Assembly (NCBI GenBank): GCA_026710155.1
Contig: JAPORQ010000081.1
Span: forward strand, 1-64,000
DNA from: Paracoccaceae bacterium
Lineage (GTDB): Bacteria > Pseudomonadota > Alphaproteobacteria > Rhodobacterales > Rhodobacteraceae
Direction: 5' to 3'
DNA length: 64,000 nt
How positions within the stretch are numbered: the first letter of the stretch is position 1; each line of letters begins with the position of its first letter. The position numbers were made by a program, and so were the translations under genes. Below are positions 17,073 through 26,505 of the stretch, in pieces. Below the pieces are notes generated by a model. That model saw nothing but the letters and a program-made list of their open reading frames with translations. It did not search any database and was not told the origin of the DNA.

Positions 17073-18347
17073 TTAGCCGCGTTTACGTTCGACAGATTCA
17101 GGACGATTTGGGAGATTCAGTTGAGTTACCTTTTTTTCTCTTTTGGCCACAATTTTTCCATTGGAGACTACCATCAGCCGATCTGCACGGAGTCGAATTG
17201 CTTCAACTGGATCGGCAGCATCCAGTATGACAAAACTGGCTTTGCTACCCGGCAACAATCCATAATCCTCCAGTTCCATGATTTTTGCGTTTTCAGTCGT
17301 GATCATTTCATAACATTTTAACATGTCTGCCTGACTTGTCATCTGAGCAACATGAATACCCATGAAAGCAACATCCAGCATATCGGCTGCACCGAGTGAG
17401 TACCAGGGATCAAGCACACAGTCCTGTCCCCAGCCAGCCCTGATTCCATAATCCAGCATTTCCGGTACGCGGGTCAATCCCCTTCTTTTGGGATAATTAT
17501 CGTGCCGCCCCTGAATGGTAATGTTGATGAGTGGATTTGAAATCACTGAAACATCGGCCTCGGCGATAAGGGGAATCAATTTGGAAACATAGTAGTTGTC
17601 CATGGAATGCATTGAGGTCAGGTGTGAACCTGTAACACGACCCTCAAGTCCTAGATTTATTGTTTCAAATGCGAGTTGTTCGATATGCCTGGAATTTGGA
17701 TCATCTGTCTCATCACAATGCATGTCAACTGGCAACCCTCTCTCGGCTGCAATTCTGCAAAGTTCTGAAACCGACCTTCTGCCCTCTTCCATGGTACGCT
17801 CAAAATGAGGAATTCCACCAACGACATCAACTCCCAAATCCAATGCCCTCAGAGTATTTGCCCTGGCATTCCTTGATCGGTAGAAACCATCCTGTGGAAA
17901 GGCCACAAGCTGCAAATCGATATATGGTGAAATTTCTTTTTGAACTTCCTTCAAGGCTTCTACAGCAAGCAAGCGGTCATCACATACATCAACATGTGTT
18001 CGAATGGCCAACAATCCCATGGAAACAGCCCAATCGCAATATTCCAAGGCTCTCTGCTTAACTGTTTCCGGGGTCAGTATTTTCTTCAATTCCCCCCAAA
18101 GTTCAATTCCCTCTAGGAGGGTACCCGATTGGTTGACACGAGGACTACCCTGGGACAGAGTCGCATCCATATGAAAATGTGGGTCAACAAACGGTGGGGA
18201 AAGCAAACAACCTTTGAAGTTGAAGTTTTGGCGGGCCTCGGCGTCAATTTTGGGTTTTATTAGTGAAATTTCCGCTCCCGATATTGCCAGGTCTGAAATT
18301 TTACCATTAGGAAGATTCACCTCCTTGATAATGATATCAAAAACCAT
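17073..18347 (-). CDS. codA: Cytosine deaminase-like amidohydrolase
   Basis: A 424-residue amidohydrolase of the cytosine deaminase/N-isopropylammelide group. The metal ligands are in place: His57 and His59 (PHFHMD), His210 and Glu213 (HCDETDD), His242 (GSHLTSMHS) and Asp309 (GQDCVLDPWY). The set is that of CodA, which turns cytosine into uracil and ammonia; related enzymes deaminate creatinine or other cyclic ureides, so the substrate is not certain. It is transcribed away from the flotillin and amide-importer genes across a 200-bp region. A role in nitrogen salvage alongside the urea/amide importer is plausible but inferred. Confidence 0.88.
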   Translation of the reverse strand: MVFDIIIKEVNLPNGKISDLAISGAEISLIKPKIDAEARQNFNFKGCLLSPPFVDPHFHMDATLSQGSPRVNQSGTLLEGIELWGELKKILTPETVKQRALEYCDWAVSMGLLAIRTHVDVCDDRLLAVEALKEVQKEISPYIDLQLVAFPQDGFYRSRNARANTLRALDLGVDVVGGIPHFERTMEEGRRSVSELCRIAAERGLPVDMHCDETDDPNSRHIEQLAFETINLGLEGRVTGSHLTSMHSMDNYYVSKLIPLIAEADVSVISNPLINITIQGRHDNYPKRRGLTRVPEMLDYGIRAGWGQDCVLDPWYSLGAADMLDVAFMGIHVAQMTSQADMLKCYEMITTENAKIMELEDYGLLPGSKASFVILDAADPVEAIRLRADRLMVVSNGKIVAKREKKVTQLNLPNRPESVERKRG

Positions 18348-18534
18348 AACCCAACTTTCTGACAGAATGATCTGAATTCATTTCCTGCTTCAAAACTAGA
18401 CCGACATCAATGATAAACAGGAATTCATGAAAAAAATGTATAGTATATTTTGCTGAAATTGATAATATCAAAATTTATTATGCAAAATATATCGCAACCA
18501 GAAAATTCATATTCATCACCCAAACTCCATCGGA

Positions 18535-18543
18535 GGGGGGGGG
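18535..18543 (+). promoter_or_regulatory. Poly-G tract (G9) inside the ribosome-binding region of the flotillin gene
   Basis: The sequence before the ATG at 18550 is GGAG followed by more G, nine G in a row in all, then TAAAGA. The Shine-Dalgarno core GGAGG ends 13 nt before the ATG, longer than optimal. Loss or gain of G would change that spacing, and so translation, without touching the protein. This reading is inferred from position; G-runs can themselves pair with 16S rRNA. Confidence 0.6.
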
Positions 18544-18549
18544 TAAAGA

Positions 18550-20157
18550 ATGATTGTCTGGTGGATTATGGGAATAGCGTTAGCAGTTTTAATTTTGCTA
18601 ATTGTCCTATATCGCTATTATGCTAAGGCCTCATTAGACATAGCCCTTGTACGAACCGGCCTTGGGGGGCGGCGCGTTGTAGTTGATGGTGGGTGCCTGG
18701 CACTTCCAATCCTTCACCATTTGCAAAAAGTTTCCATGCAAACGGTTTCATTTACCATAACCAAGACTGAAAAGGATTCTGTCTTAACTCAAGACAAGTT
18801 AAGAATAAATCTTGTAATGCGGTTAGAGTTTCGTGTTATCCCTGATGAAAATTCTGTCACCCTTGCCGCACAGGCATTTGGGAATAGACTTTCACGTGGA
18901 GGAGATGCGGTTTCTGATTTGATGTTTGGTCCTGTTGCAGATGCAATTCAATCTGCAACTGCCAAAAGAACCATGGATGATGTGCATTTTGATCGCCCGG
19001 GTTTCACCGCCGATGTTGACAAAAGGGTCTCTGAAAAATCTTCTCTTTTAGGTTTGGAGGTCGTTTCGTGTTCTTTACTGCAGCTTGATCAAAGTGATCT
19101 AATGCAACAGAATGAAAATAACGCATTTACTTCTGCTGGAATGCGCAGACTTTCCGAATTGATTGCCAAAGAGAAAAAGGCCCGGGTTGCCATTGAAACA
19201 GAAGCTGAAAGCAGGGTGCGGGAATTACAACTTGAGCAACATCGTCGCAAGCTGGAACTCAAGCGTGAAGAAAGGGAAACCGAAATAGAGTTGAATGAGC
19301 ACCTTTCAAAGTTGGAAGCACAAGCAAATTCACGCGAAGAACAAGCTCGCGATGAAGCAAAACTGATATCAGAAACAACAAGAATAAGCAGTCAGAAAAA
19401 GACCAAGACTGCTGAAATTGAAAGTGACGAGTTTCTACGAAAATCAGAAATGTCAGCGATTCTAAGACTTGAAAAAGAAAAGATTTTCAATGAGATGCAA
19501 CTTTCCAAAGTAAAGACCGAAGAAGCACAAGCAAAGACCGAAGAAGAGGAGTCCCGTGCCCAGGTTATCCTTGCTTCTGAACATGTCCAAACTCAACGAG
19601 AACAGGCTGTGGCTGAACGGGAGAAATTACTTGCAAAACTCAGGCAGTCAAAAGACCTTGAATTGGAAGAAACGAAGCTGAAAAAGAATCTGGAATTCGA
19701 TTTGGCCAGATCTGATTCCAATGCAAAAATAACCAAGCAATCCAGCGAGGCTGACTTGGCCAAGATTGAAGCTGAAGCGGCAGGACTAACGGCTCTCAAT
19801 AAAGCTGAAAATTCGGTTAGTGATGCCGTAATTAGGATGCGACTGGAAGAGCTCAGACTTAAGCAAATGCCAGAAATAATGGCCCAAATGATGAAGCCGG
19901 TGGAAAAAATTGACAGCATCCGAATTAATCAAATCAGTGGAATGGGCGATTCATTAGGTTCAGGAAGCAAATCTTCGGATGGTGCGTTTGGATCTGCAAT
20001 GGAACAAATCTTGGCAATGGCAGTCAGGTTACCCGCAATGAAACAAATGGGAGAAGAAATTGGGTTGGATTTTGATACCTACACTGCAGGCCGAACAGCA
20101 GATTATGCAAACAGGATAAAAAACAATGAAAAGGACATCGAGAAGGAGAAAAAATGA
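18550..20157 (+). CDS. Flotillin-like SPFH/Band 7 protein (YqiK family)
   Basis: A 535-residue membrane scaffold protein. One N-terminal membrane helix (residues 1-21) is followed by the SPFH domain (about 25-190: ALVRTGLGGRRVVVDGGCLA, LRINLVMRLEFRV). A long charged coiled coil rich in Glu, Lys, Ala and Gln spans about 200-440, and an oligomerisation tail follows (MAQMMKPVEKIDSIRINQIS). Flotillins organise membrane microdomains. It is convergent with nothing and stands 66 nt upstream of the amide-type ABC operon in the same direction, so co-transcription is possible. The family often neighbours an NfeD-like gene; none is here. The G9 tract in its ribosome-binding site is the odd feature. Confidence 0.88.
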   Translation: MIVWWIMGIALAVLILLIVLYRYYAKASLDIALVRTGLGGRRVVVDGGCLALPILHHLQKVSMQTVSFTITKTEKDSVLTQDKLRINLVMRLEFRVIPDENSVTLAAQAFGNRLSRGGDAVSDLMFGPVADAIQSATAKRTMDDVHFDRPGFTADVDKRVSEKSSLLGLEVVSCSLLQLDQSDLMQQNENNAFTSAGMRRLSELIAKEKKARVAIETEAESRVRELQLEQHRRKLELKREERETEIELNEHLSKLEAQANSREEQARDEAKLISETTRISSQKKTKTAEIESDEFLRKSEMSAILRLEKEKIFNEMQLSKVKTEEAQAKTEEEESRAQVILASEHVQTQREQAVAEREKLLAKLRQSKDLELEETKLKKNLEFDLARSDSNAKITKQSSEADLAKIEAEAAGLTALNKAENSVSDAVIRMRLEELRLKQMPEIMAQMMKPVEKIDSIRINQISGMGDSLGSGSKSSDGAFGSAMEQILAMAVRLPAMKQMGEEIGLDFDTYTAGRTADYANRIKNNEKDIEKEKK

Positions 20158-20222
20158 AAGCGTAAATAGCAACTGGATATATCCTCCCCCCAAAAAAACA
20201 AATCACAATTAGGAGAAAAGTC

Positions 20223-21443
20223 TTGAGTCTAAATAGAAGGGTGTTTTTAACCCAGAGTACTGCGGTCGCGGCTGCGGCAGTCTTGCCAAATATTTCAGTC
20301 GCCTCGGATACGATAAAATTGGGATCAATCTTAGATACATCAGGTATTTTTGATGCCTATGGCAAACCAATGGATTTGGCAATGCGACTGGCTGTTGGAG
20401 AAATCAATTCTTCCGGCGGATTGCTCGGCAAGGAAATAGAAATTGTTGCTTACGATACCCAGTCTGATATGGCGCTGTATTCTCAATATGGCCAGCAATT
20501 GACCCGTCAGGATAAGGTTGATGTAGTTCATGGAGGAATACTCTCTGCATCTCGTGAAGCCATACGGCAGACTATGCGCAAATCCAATACACTTTACTTC
20601 TACAATGTATTGTATGAAGGAGGAGTTTGCGATCGAAACATATTCATTAATGGCGTAACCCCGGCTCAGCAAGTTGAGGCATTGGTGCCTTACGCATTGG
20701 AAAAATCCGGTCCGAAGGTATACATTCTTGCCGCTGATTATAACTACGGGCAAATCACAACACTCTGGATTAAAAAGTTTGTTCAGGAAAATGGCGGAGA
20801 GACCATTGCGGCAGATTTTTTCCCATTGGATGTAAGTGATTTTGGTTCCACGATTGCCAAAATCCAAGCAGCTGCGCCAGATTTGGTGATTGCTCCATTA
20901 GTTGGGGGCGCGCATCTCTCGTTTTTCAGGCAATGGGCAGCTTCCGGCATGAAGGATAAAATTCCCTTGGCATCAACAACAGTTGGTGTTGGCAATGAGC
21001 ACAAGGTTCTGACACCCGAAGAGGGAAACGGGATTATGGTTGCCTATAACTACAGCCAAGAACTAGACACACCAGCGAACAATGAATTCAAAAGGAAATG
21101 GGAAGATGCCTACGGTGACAGTCGTCTAATTCATGAAATCGCTGTTTCCCATTATCAAGGAATACATACATGGGCTGAGGCGGTCAGGCGTGCCAATTCG
21201 TTTGAGAGGGATGAGGTAATCGCTGTTCTGGAAACAGGGCTTTCAATAAACGGGCCGGCAGGAAAAGTTACTGTTGATCCCAAAACCCATCATGCCATTC
21301 TTGATGTGCATATAATGGAGATTGAAAATCAAGGTATGACGGTCATTGAGACATTGCCCCAACGCCAGCCCATTGATACTCAGGAAGTTTGTGACTTGGA
21401 GGCGAATCCAAATGATAACACACAATATGTCATTGATTTCTGA
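20223..21443 (+). CDS. Urea/amide-type ABC transporter substrate-binding protein
   Basis: A 406-residue type I periplasmic binding protein close to UrtA and FmdD. It starts at TTG (20223) behind AGGAGA and opens with a twin-arginine-like signal (LNRRVFLTQ, then an Ala-rich core, cut near SVAS). Hallmarks are IKLGSILDTSGIFDAYGKPM, VDVVHGGILSASREAIRQ and TTVGVGNEHK. It should bind urea, a short amide or a similar small neutral molecule in the periplasm. It is the first of five transporter genes. A stem-loop follows its stop codon, as often found after highly expressed binding-protein genes. Confidence 0.85.
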   Translation: MSLNRRVFLTQSTAVAAAAVLPNISVASDTIKLGSILDTSGIFDAYGKPMDLAMRLAVGEINSSGGLLGKEIEIVAYDTQSDMALYSQYGQQLTRQDKVDVVHGGILSASREAIRQTMRKSNTLYFYNVLYEGGVCDRNIFINGVTPAQQVEALVPYALEKSGPKVYILAADYNYGQITTLWIKKFVQENGGETIAADFFPLDVSDFGSTIAKIQAAAPDLVIAPLVGGAHLSFFRQWAASGMKDKIPLASTTVGVGNEHKVLTPEEGNGIMVAYNYSQELDTPANNEFKRKWEDAYGDSRLIHEIAVSHYQGIHTWAEAVRRANSFERDEVIAVLETGLSINGPAGKVTVDPKTHHAILDVHIMEIENQGMTVIETLPQRQPIDTQEVCDLEANPNDNTQYVIDF

Positions 21444-21472
21444 TTAAGTTCTTCCAATCAGCTGAAGTATAA

Positions 21473-21500
21473 AGGACGGGGAATGTCATCATTTCCCGGC
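21473..21500 (+). promoter_or_regulatory. Intercistronic stem-loop after the binding-protein gene
   Basis: GGGGAATG, loop TCAT, CATTTCCC form an 8-bp stem with one wobble pair, 30 nt after the stop of the binding-protein gene. There is no U-run after it. It probably protects the upstream mRNA or partly terminates, so that the binding protein outnumbers the permeases. Confidence 0.45.
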
Positions 21501-21521
21501 CTTGTTGACTGCAACGATTAA

Positions 21522-22403
21522 TTGATTCATGGAGAAATGGATTACTTTTTTGTCATTTTAATTGAAATACTTTATTCAATCGCATCCCTGGTGCTCATCG
21601 GTGCCGGGTTGGCAATCATTTTTGGAATGATGAAAGTGATCAATCTTGCCCATGGAGAATTCATGATGCTTGGTGGTTATGTAACCATTACATCAGTGAA
21701 TTATGGCATAAACATCTTCCTTTCAATTTTAATCATTGCTCCAGCAACTGTTGGGCTGATTGGACTTGTTGTTGAGCGATTGGTTATTAGAAATTTATAT
21801 AGCAGGCTAGTTGATACCATGCTTGCAACATGGGGGCTGAGCCTTTTTTTCATTGGCGTGGTCACCATGATTTTTGGTAACACGACTACCGGTATTTCAA
21901 CACCTATTCCCGGCTTTTCCATAGGAACCTACCAGGTTGGTGGTTACAATATCTTTATTATAATGATCAGCGCATTTTTACTCATCAGTGCTTATTTCAT
22001 ACTCAAAAAAACACGTGCGGGACTGATTGCAAGAGGATCTATGCAAAGTGCTGAAATTGCTTCCGCATTGGGTTACAGTCCTGATCGCGTCTATATGATG
22101 ACTTTCTTTTGTGGCTCTGCACTTACGGGCCTGGCGGGCGCGGTGCTTGCTCCGCTCGTAGGGTTGGTACCTAGTTCTGGTGGAGCCTACATCGCAAAGG
22201 CTTTTATAACTGTAATAGCCGGCGGTCCTTCCCTTGTGGTCGGTCTTGTATCCAGCGCTTCACTTTTTGGAATTGTAAATCAACTATTCACATTTTTGTA
22301 TTCACCAGTTGTTGGTGAAGTTGCCTTATTAGTTGCAGCTGTAATCTTGCTTCGTTTGTTACCACGGGGCATTACTGGTTCATTCTTCAAGGACAGGCTT
22401 TGA
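21522..22403 (+). CDS. urtB: Urea/amide-type ABC transporter permease (UrtB-like)
   Basis: An inner-membrane permease of about 290 residues with eight or so helices. The LivH/UrtB signature GLAIIFGMMKVINLAHGEFM is near residue 25, and SALTGLAGAVLAPLVGLVPS is near residue 200. The frame opens at a TTG (21522), but the ATG at 21537 (MDYFFVILIE) fits the family's usual start better. Its stop overlaps the next ATG by one base (TGATG). With UrtC it forms the channel for the substrate bound by the upstream protein. Confidence 0.85.
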   Translation: MIHGEMDYFFVILIEILYSIASLVLIGAGLAIIFGMMKVINLAHGEFMMLGGYVTITSVNYGINIFLSILIIAPATVGLIGLVVERLVIRNLYSRLVDTMLATWGLSLFFIGVVTMIFGNTTTGISTPIPGFSIGTYQVGGYNIFIIMISAFLLISAYFILKKTRAGLIARGSMQSAEIASALGYSPDRVYMMTFFCGSALTGLAGAVLAPLVGLVPSSGGAYIAKAFITVIAGGPSLVVGLVSSASLFGIVNQLFTFLYSPVVGEVALLVAAVILLRLLPRGITGSFFKDRL

Positions 22404-23437
22404 TGGCTGGAAGTTTCTCAAGGGATGTTATTGCCACCATTGGCTTGACTGTCGTTGTTATCTGGATATTACCTTATGTCATCAGTACATTCACCATAAC
22501 AGTCCTTATTGTATATGGACTTCTTGGGCTCAGTCTCGGCCTGGTATGGGGCTATGGTGGAATATTGTGTTTTGGCCAAGCCGTTTTTTTCGGAATCGGT
22601 GCCTATACTTACGCAATTTCAGCAATTAATATCGGTGAGAGCACATTACCCATGTTGCTTTCAATCATTGTCCCTTCATTGTTTGCAGCTCTGTTGGGTG
22701 CAATGATGTTCTATGGTCGGCTTACCGATGTCTACTTGGGTGTCATTACTTTGGTCGTGACACTCATTTTTTATAGATTCATCAACTCAACCGCAGGGCC
22801 ACATTACAAAATCGGAAATGCTCAGCTTGGCGGTTTTAATGGAATACCAGGATTCCAAACTTTGAACATCCCTGGACAACCCAGCTCCTACATTTGGGGT
22901 GATGGCTATTTTTATTTCTGTGCGGTTGTTCTGGCTATCGTGTACTTGGGTGTCTCAATACTGTTAAGGTCGGATTTTGGCCGTATAATTGTGGGAATTC
23001 GTGAAAATGAAACACGAATGTCACTTCTGGGATATGATGTCAGAGCAAGAAAAACCATACTCTTTGCCATTGGTGGAGGTATAGCCGGTCTTTCCGGCGC
23101 ATTATTTGCAAATTGGGGAGAAATTGTTACTCCCAGCGTCTTTTCACTTGGTCAATCAGCAGAAATAATACTCTGGTGCATTGTGGGTGGATTAGGGACT
23201 CGTTTTGGCCCAATACTTGGGGCTGCTGGATTATCATACCTAAAGTTTTTGCTTGGTCAGCAGAGTTTTGTCGACAATACATTGATCACAGGATTGATTC
23301 TCGTATTTTTTGTGCTTTTCTTGCCAAAAGGGATAGTACCCACGATTGTGAATGTCTGGGATTTAAAATTTGGCCGCCTTTTGTCTGACCGTTTCCAAAA
23401 ACCAAGGCGGAATAGGAAGCTTCGCTTGAATGGCTGA
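22403..23437 (+). CDS. urtC: Urea/amide-type ABC transporter permease (UrtC-like)
   Basis: A 344-residue LivM/UrtC-type permease with about ten membrane helices. It carries the conserved start of the transport domain (LGLSLGLVWGYGGILCFGQA) and the cytoplasmic ATPase-docking loop (RIIVGIRENETRMSLLGYDV). It starts at the ATG at 22403, coupled to urtB, and overlaps the next gene by 8 nt. It is complete and normal for the family. Confidence 0.86.
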   Translation: MAGSFSRDVIATIGLTVVVIWILPYVISTFTITVLIVYGLLGLSLGLVWGYGGILCFGQAVFFGIGAYTYAISAINIGESTLPMLLSIIVPSLFAALLGAMMFYGRLTDVYLGVITLVVTLIFYRFINSTAGPHYKIGNAQLGGFNGIPGFQTLNIPGQPSSYIWGDGYFYFCAVVLAIVYLGVSILLRSDFGRIIVGIRENETRMSLLGYDVRARKTILFAIGGGIAGLSGALFANWGEIVTPSVFSLGQSAEIILWCIVGGLGTRFGPILGAAGLSYLKFLLGQQSFVDNTLITGLILVFFVLFLPKGIVPTIVNVWDLKFGRLLSDRFQKPRRNRKLRLNG

Positions 23438-24146
23438 AAGTATTCTTGAGACTTTTGGACTCACGATGAAATTTGGTGGTGTCATTGCTGCACACAATAT
23501 CAATTTTAAATTAAAAGCACGCGAACTGCGCTGTCTCATTGGCCCAAATGGAGCAGGAAAATCAACTTTCTTTAAATGTATTACAGGGCAGCAAACACCC
23601 ACAGAAGGTGAAGTTTACCTCCGTGGCATGGATACATCCCGTTGGATGCCTCACCAAATCGCTTCACTTGGTGTTGGAATAAAAACTCAAACTCCAAGTG
23701 TGATGAATGGTTTGAGTGTTAGTGAAAACATCTGGCTTTCAGCAAGAAGATTTCATGATGGTCCTGAAGCGAAGCGTAAAACCAGAGAGATTATTGAACG
23801 GTTGGCATTGGGGGCCATTGCCAAGGACCAGTTGGGAAAGCTTTCACATGGTGAACGGCAACTCATTGAACTTGGATTGGTTATTGTTGGAGATCCTTGG
23901 TTGGTTCTGCTTGATGAACCGGCAGCAGGTTTGAGTGGTGAAGATATCGAGCGTATGACCACAATCATCAATGAAATCAATAAAACCGCGGCAATCATTA
24001 TCATTGAGCATGACATGCAATTTATCCGATCAATTGCAAAAATTGTCACAGTGTTTCATCAAGGGGCGGTTTTGTTGGAGGACAGAGTTGATAAAGTAAT
24101 GTCTGATCCAACCGTAAGGAATATATATCTTGGAAAGCGGAATTGA
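23430..24146 (+). CDS. urtD: Urea/amide-type ABC transporter ATPase (UrtD-like)
   Basis: A 238-residue ABC ATPase. Walker A is GPNGAGKST (about residues 38-46), the signature is LSHGERQ instead of LSGGQ, as in UrtD proteins, and Walker B is VLLDEP followed by AAGLSGED. The H-loop is IIEHDM. It powers the importer together with the ATPase half of the next gene. It overlaps urtC by 8 nt, and its stop lies 1 nt before the next ATG, so all five genes should be made from one message. Confidence 0.88.
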   Translation: MAESILETFGLTMKFGGVIAAHNINFKLKARELRCLIGPNGAGKSTFFKCITGQQTPTEGEVYLRGMDTSRWMPHQIASLGVGIKTQTPSVMNGLSVSENIWLSARRFHDGPEAKRKTREIIERLALGAIAKDQLGKLSHGERQLIELGLVIVGDPWLVLLDEPAAGLSGEDIERMTTIINEINKTAAIIIIEHDMQFIRSIAKIVTVFHQGAVLLEDRVDKVMSDPTVRNIYLGKRN

Positions 24147-24147
24147 T

Positions 24148-26496
24148 ATGAGTGAAACCGCATTACAAGTTAACAATTTATCAGCTGGATATGACAAAAT
24201 ACCAATATTACACGACATTGAGTTTTCCGTTGCTGAAAATGAAGTCGTTGGTATTCTTGGTCACAATGGTATGGGTAAAACAACCCTGTTGAAAACTATT
24301 ATGGGGTTCATATCACCTTCATCAGGATCGATTTTGTTACATTCCAATGATGTGACCAGATCCCAGCCATTTGAACGGTCAAGGCTGGGTCTTGGTTATG
24401 TTCCACAAGGCAGGGGAATTTTTCCTCAACTTACAGTGCGCGAGAATTTAGCCTTTGCGTGGCATCCATACGATGATGAAACAGAGGAAGATGTAGCTGA
24501 CTCTGTTCTGGACTACTTTCCAAGACTCAAATCATTGCTCAGTCGGGCAGGTGGTAACTTATCGGGCGGTGAACAACAACTTTTGACCCTCGCAAGATGC
24601 CTGATGGGTGATCCCGATTTTTTGTTATTGGATGAACCTACGGAAGGTATACAGCCCTCAATTATAGACGAAATGATAGATACATTGCTGCTGGTCAGAA
24701 AAAAAAGGGGGCTATCAATATTACTCGTTGAACAAAATTTTGAATTTATTTCGTATCTTTCGGAAAGGGTACTCGTACTGGAACGTGGAATAATTACTGG
24801 TGAATTGAACCGTAATGAACTCAAAGACAATAATAAATTAAACCAGTTTCTTGGATTTGGAACTATTCGTCCTTCAAGCGAGCAGAATGATTCAATCCAG
24901 GATGATACAATTGCCCTGTCACAAGATTCCAAAACATATACGGCCCGAAATTCAGATGAATTTACAAATAATTTAGGTATGAAGATGACAATAAATCGCC
25001 CGACGCTTGGCCAATTAAGGGAAATGGCAAATCGCTTTAATATGAACCTAAGTGATGATGAGTTAAGTGAATATTCAGAAATCATGGACCCATATATTCA
25101 AGCTTATGACCGTTTGGATGCTTCACCAGATTATCTTCCAATGGTAAAGTATCCCCGTTCGCCCGGTTATTTCCCTGACAGTTCTGAAAATCAGCTGAAT
25201 GCTTGGTATATAAAGACTGATATCAAGGGAGCTGGTGATGGACCACTCCATGGAAGGAAAATCGCTCTCAAGGACACAATCTGCCTTGCAGGAGTACCAA
25301 TGATGAATGGTTCATCAATCATGGAAGGGTATATTCCCGAAATAGATGCTACAATCGTAACTCGAATGCTTGATGCTGGGGCTACAATAGCCGGAAAAGC
25401 ACATTGCGAAAATTTTTGTTTGTCAGGTGGTTCTCATACTGGTGCCAAAGGGCCTATTCACAACCCATGGAAACGAGGTTACATGGCCGGTGGTTCATCA
25501 GGAGGCTCAGCCGCACTTGTTGCTGCAGGTGAGGTGGATATGGCAATTGCAGGTGATCAAGGTGGTTCAATCCGCATTCCTTCTTCAAATTGTGGTGTTT
25601 ACGGCATGAAACCAACACATGGACTGGTTCCTTACACTGGAGTGATGCCCATAGAACAGACCATTGACCATGTTGGCCCTGTGACTAACAATGTTGCCGA
25701 CAATGCCATTCTGCTGGAAGTACTTGCGGGTGAAGATGGTCTTGATCCTCGACAATATGGTCCACAGGTATATCAATATACCCATATGTTGGGAAAGGGT
25801 ATAGGCAATATGAAAATTGGTCTCTTGAAAGAAGGGTTTGGTCGTCCTGAGAGTGAAGCCGATGTTGATTCAAAAGTAAGTTCAGGTGCTGATCGCTTCC
25901 GCGAACTTGGAGCGATTGTTGATGAAATTTCAATTCCAGAACATCTACTTGCTTTAGATTGCTGGACTTCAATTGCTGTTGAAGGTCTTCAGGACCATAT
26001 GATGCGTGGAAACTCAGCCGGTACAAATTATCAGGGATTGTATCTGCCTTCAATGATAGACCATATGGCCCAATGGAGAAATCGTGCTGATGAATTGTCA
26101 CCATCACTTAAGGTCTGCATGTTTCTTGGTGAATATTTTCAGGAACAATATAGAGGAAGGTTCTATGGTAAAGCCCAGAATTTGAGGCGGAAGGTTGGGC
26201 TTGCTTATTCACGTGTTCTCAGTCAATATGATCTACTTTTAATGCCAACGGTTCCCATGAAACCTCAGGAAATTCCTCCGCCTGATTGCTCGATCAGTTT
26301 GTATGCTCAAAGAGCTTTTGAAATGATTGGAAATACTGCTCCATTCAATTTTGGACTGCCGGCTATGAATGTTCCCTGTGGCTTGAGTGATGGACTACCC
26401 ATTGGATTGATGCTAGTAGGTAACAGATTCACCGAATCAAAGATTTATCAGGCAGCTCATGCTTTTGAACAAAGTGGCGATTGGCGTAAAATGTGA
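24148..26496 (+). CDS. Fusion of ABC transporter ATPase (UrtE-like) and amidase
   Basis: One uninterrupted 782-residue frame from the ATG at 24148. Residues 1-235 are a complete UrtE/LivF-type ATPase: Walker A GHNGMGKTT (38-46), signature LSGGEQQ (138-144), Walker B LLLDEP, then EQNFEF. A polar linker (about 240-278) leads into a complete amidase-signature enzyme (about 280-782), beginning NRPTLGQLREMANRFNMNLS. The Ser-cisSer-Lys triad is present: Lys375 (IALKD), Ser450 (GGSSGGS) and Ser474 (GDQGGSIRIP). The product should sit at the inner face of the importer and hydrolyse an amide as it enters. No good internal ribosome-binding site precedes the amidase part, so a true fusion is likelier than two genes. 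Confidence 0.85.
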   Translation: MSETALQVNNLSAGYDKIPILHDIEFSVAENEVVGILGHNGMGKTTLLKTIMGFISPSSGSILLHSNDVTRSQPFERSRLGLGYVPQGRGIFPQLTVRENLAFAWHPYDDETEEDVADSVLDYFPRLKSLLSRAGGNLSGGEQQLLTLARCLMGDPDFLLLDEPTEGIQPSIIDEMIDTLLLVRKKRGLSILLVEQNFEFISYLSERVLVLERGIITGELNRNELKDNNKLNQFLGFGTIRPSSEQNDSIQDDTIALSQDSKTYTARNSDEFTNNLGMKMTINRPTLGQLREMANRFNMNLSDDELSEYSEIMDPYIQAYDRLDASPDYLPMVKYPRSPGYFPDSSENQLNAWYIKTDIKGAGDGPLHGRKIALKDTICLAGVPMMNGSSIMEGYIPEIDATIVTRMLDAGATIAGKAHCENFCLSGGSHTGAKGPIHNPWKRGYMAGGSSGGSAALVAAGEVDMAIAGDQGGSIRIPSSNCGVYGMKPTHGLVPYTGVMPIEQTIDHVGPVTNNVADNAILLEVLAGEDGLDPRQYGPQVYQYTHMLGKGIGNMKIGLLKEGFGRPESEADVDSKVSSGADRFRELGAIVDEISIPEHLLALDCWTSIAVEGLQDHMMRGNSAGTNYQGLYLPSMIDHMAQWRNRADELSPSLKVCMFLGEYFQEQYRGRFYGKAQNLRRKVGLAYSRVLSQYDLLLMPTVPMKPQEIPPPDCSISLYAQRAFEMIGNTAPFNFGLPAMNVPCGLSDGLPIGLMLVGNRFTESKIYQAAHAFEQSGDWRKM

Positions 26497-26505
26497 TTTA
26501 GAGAA

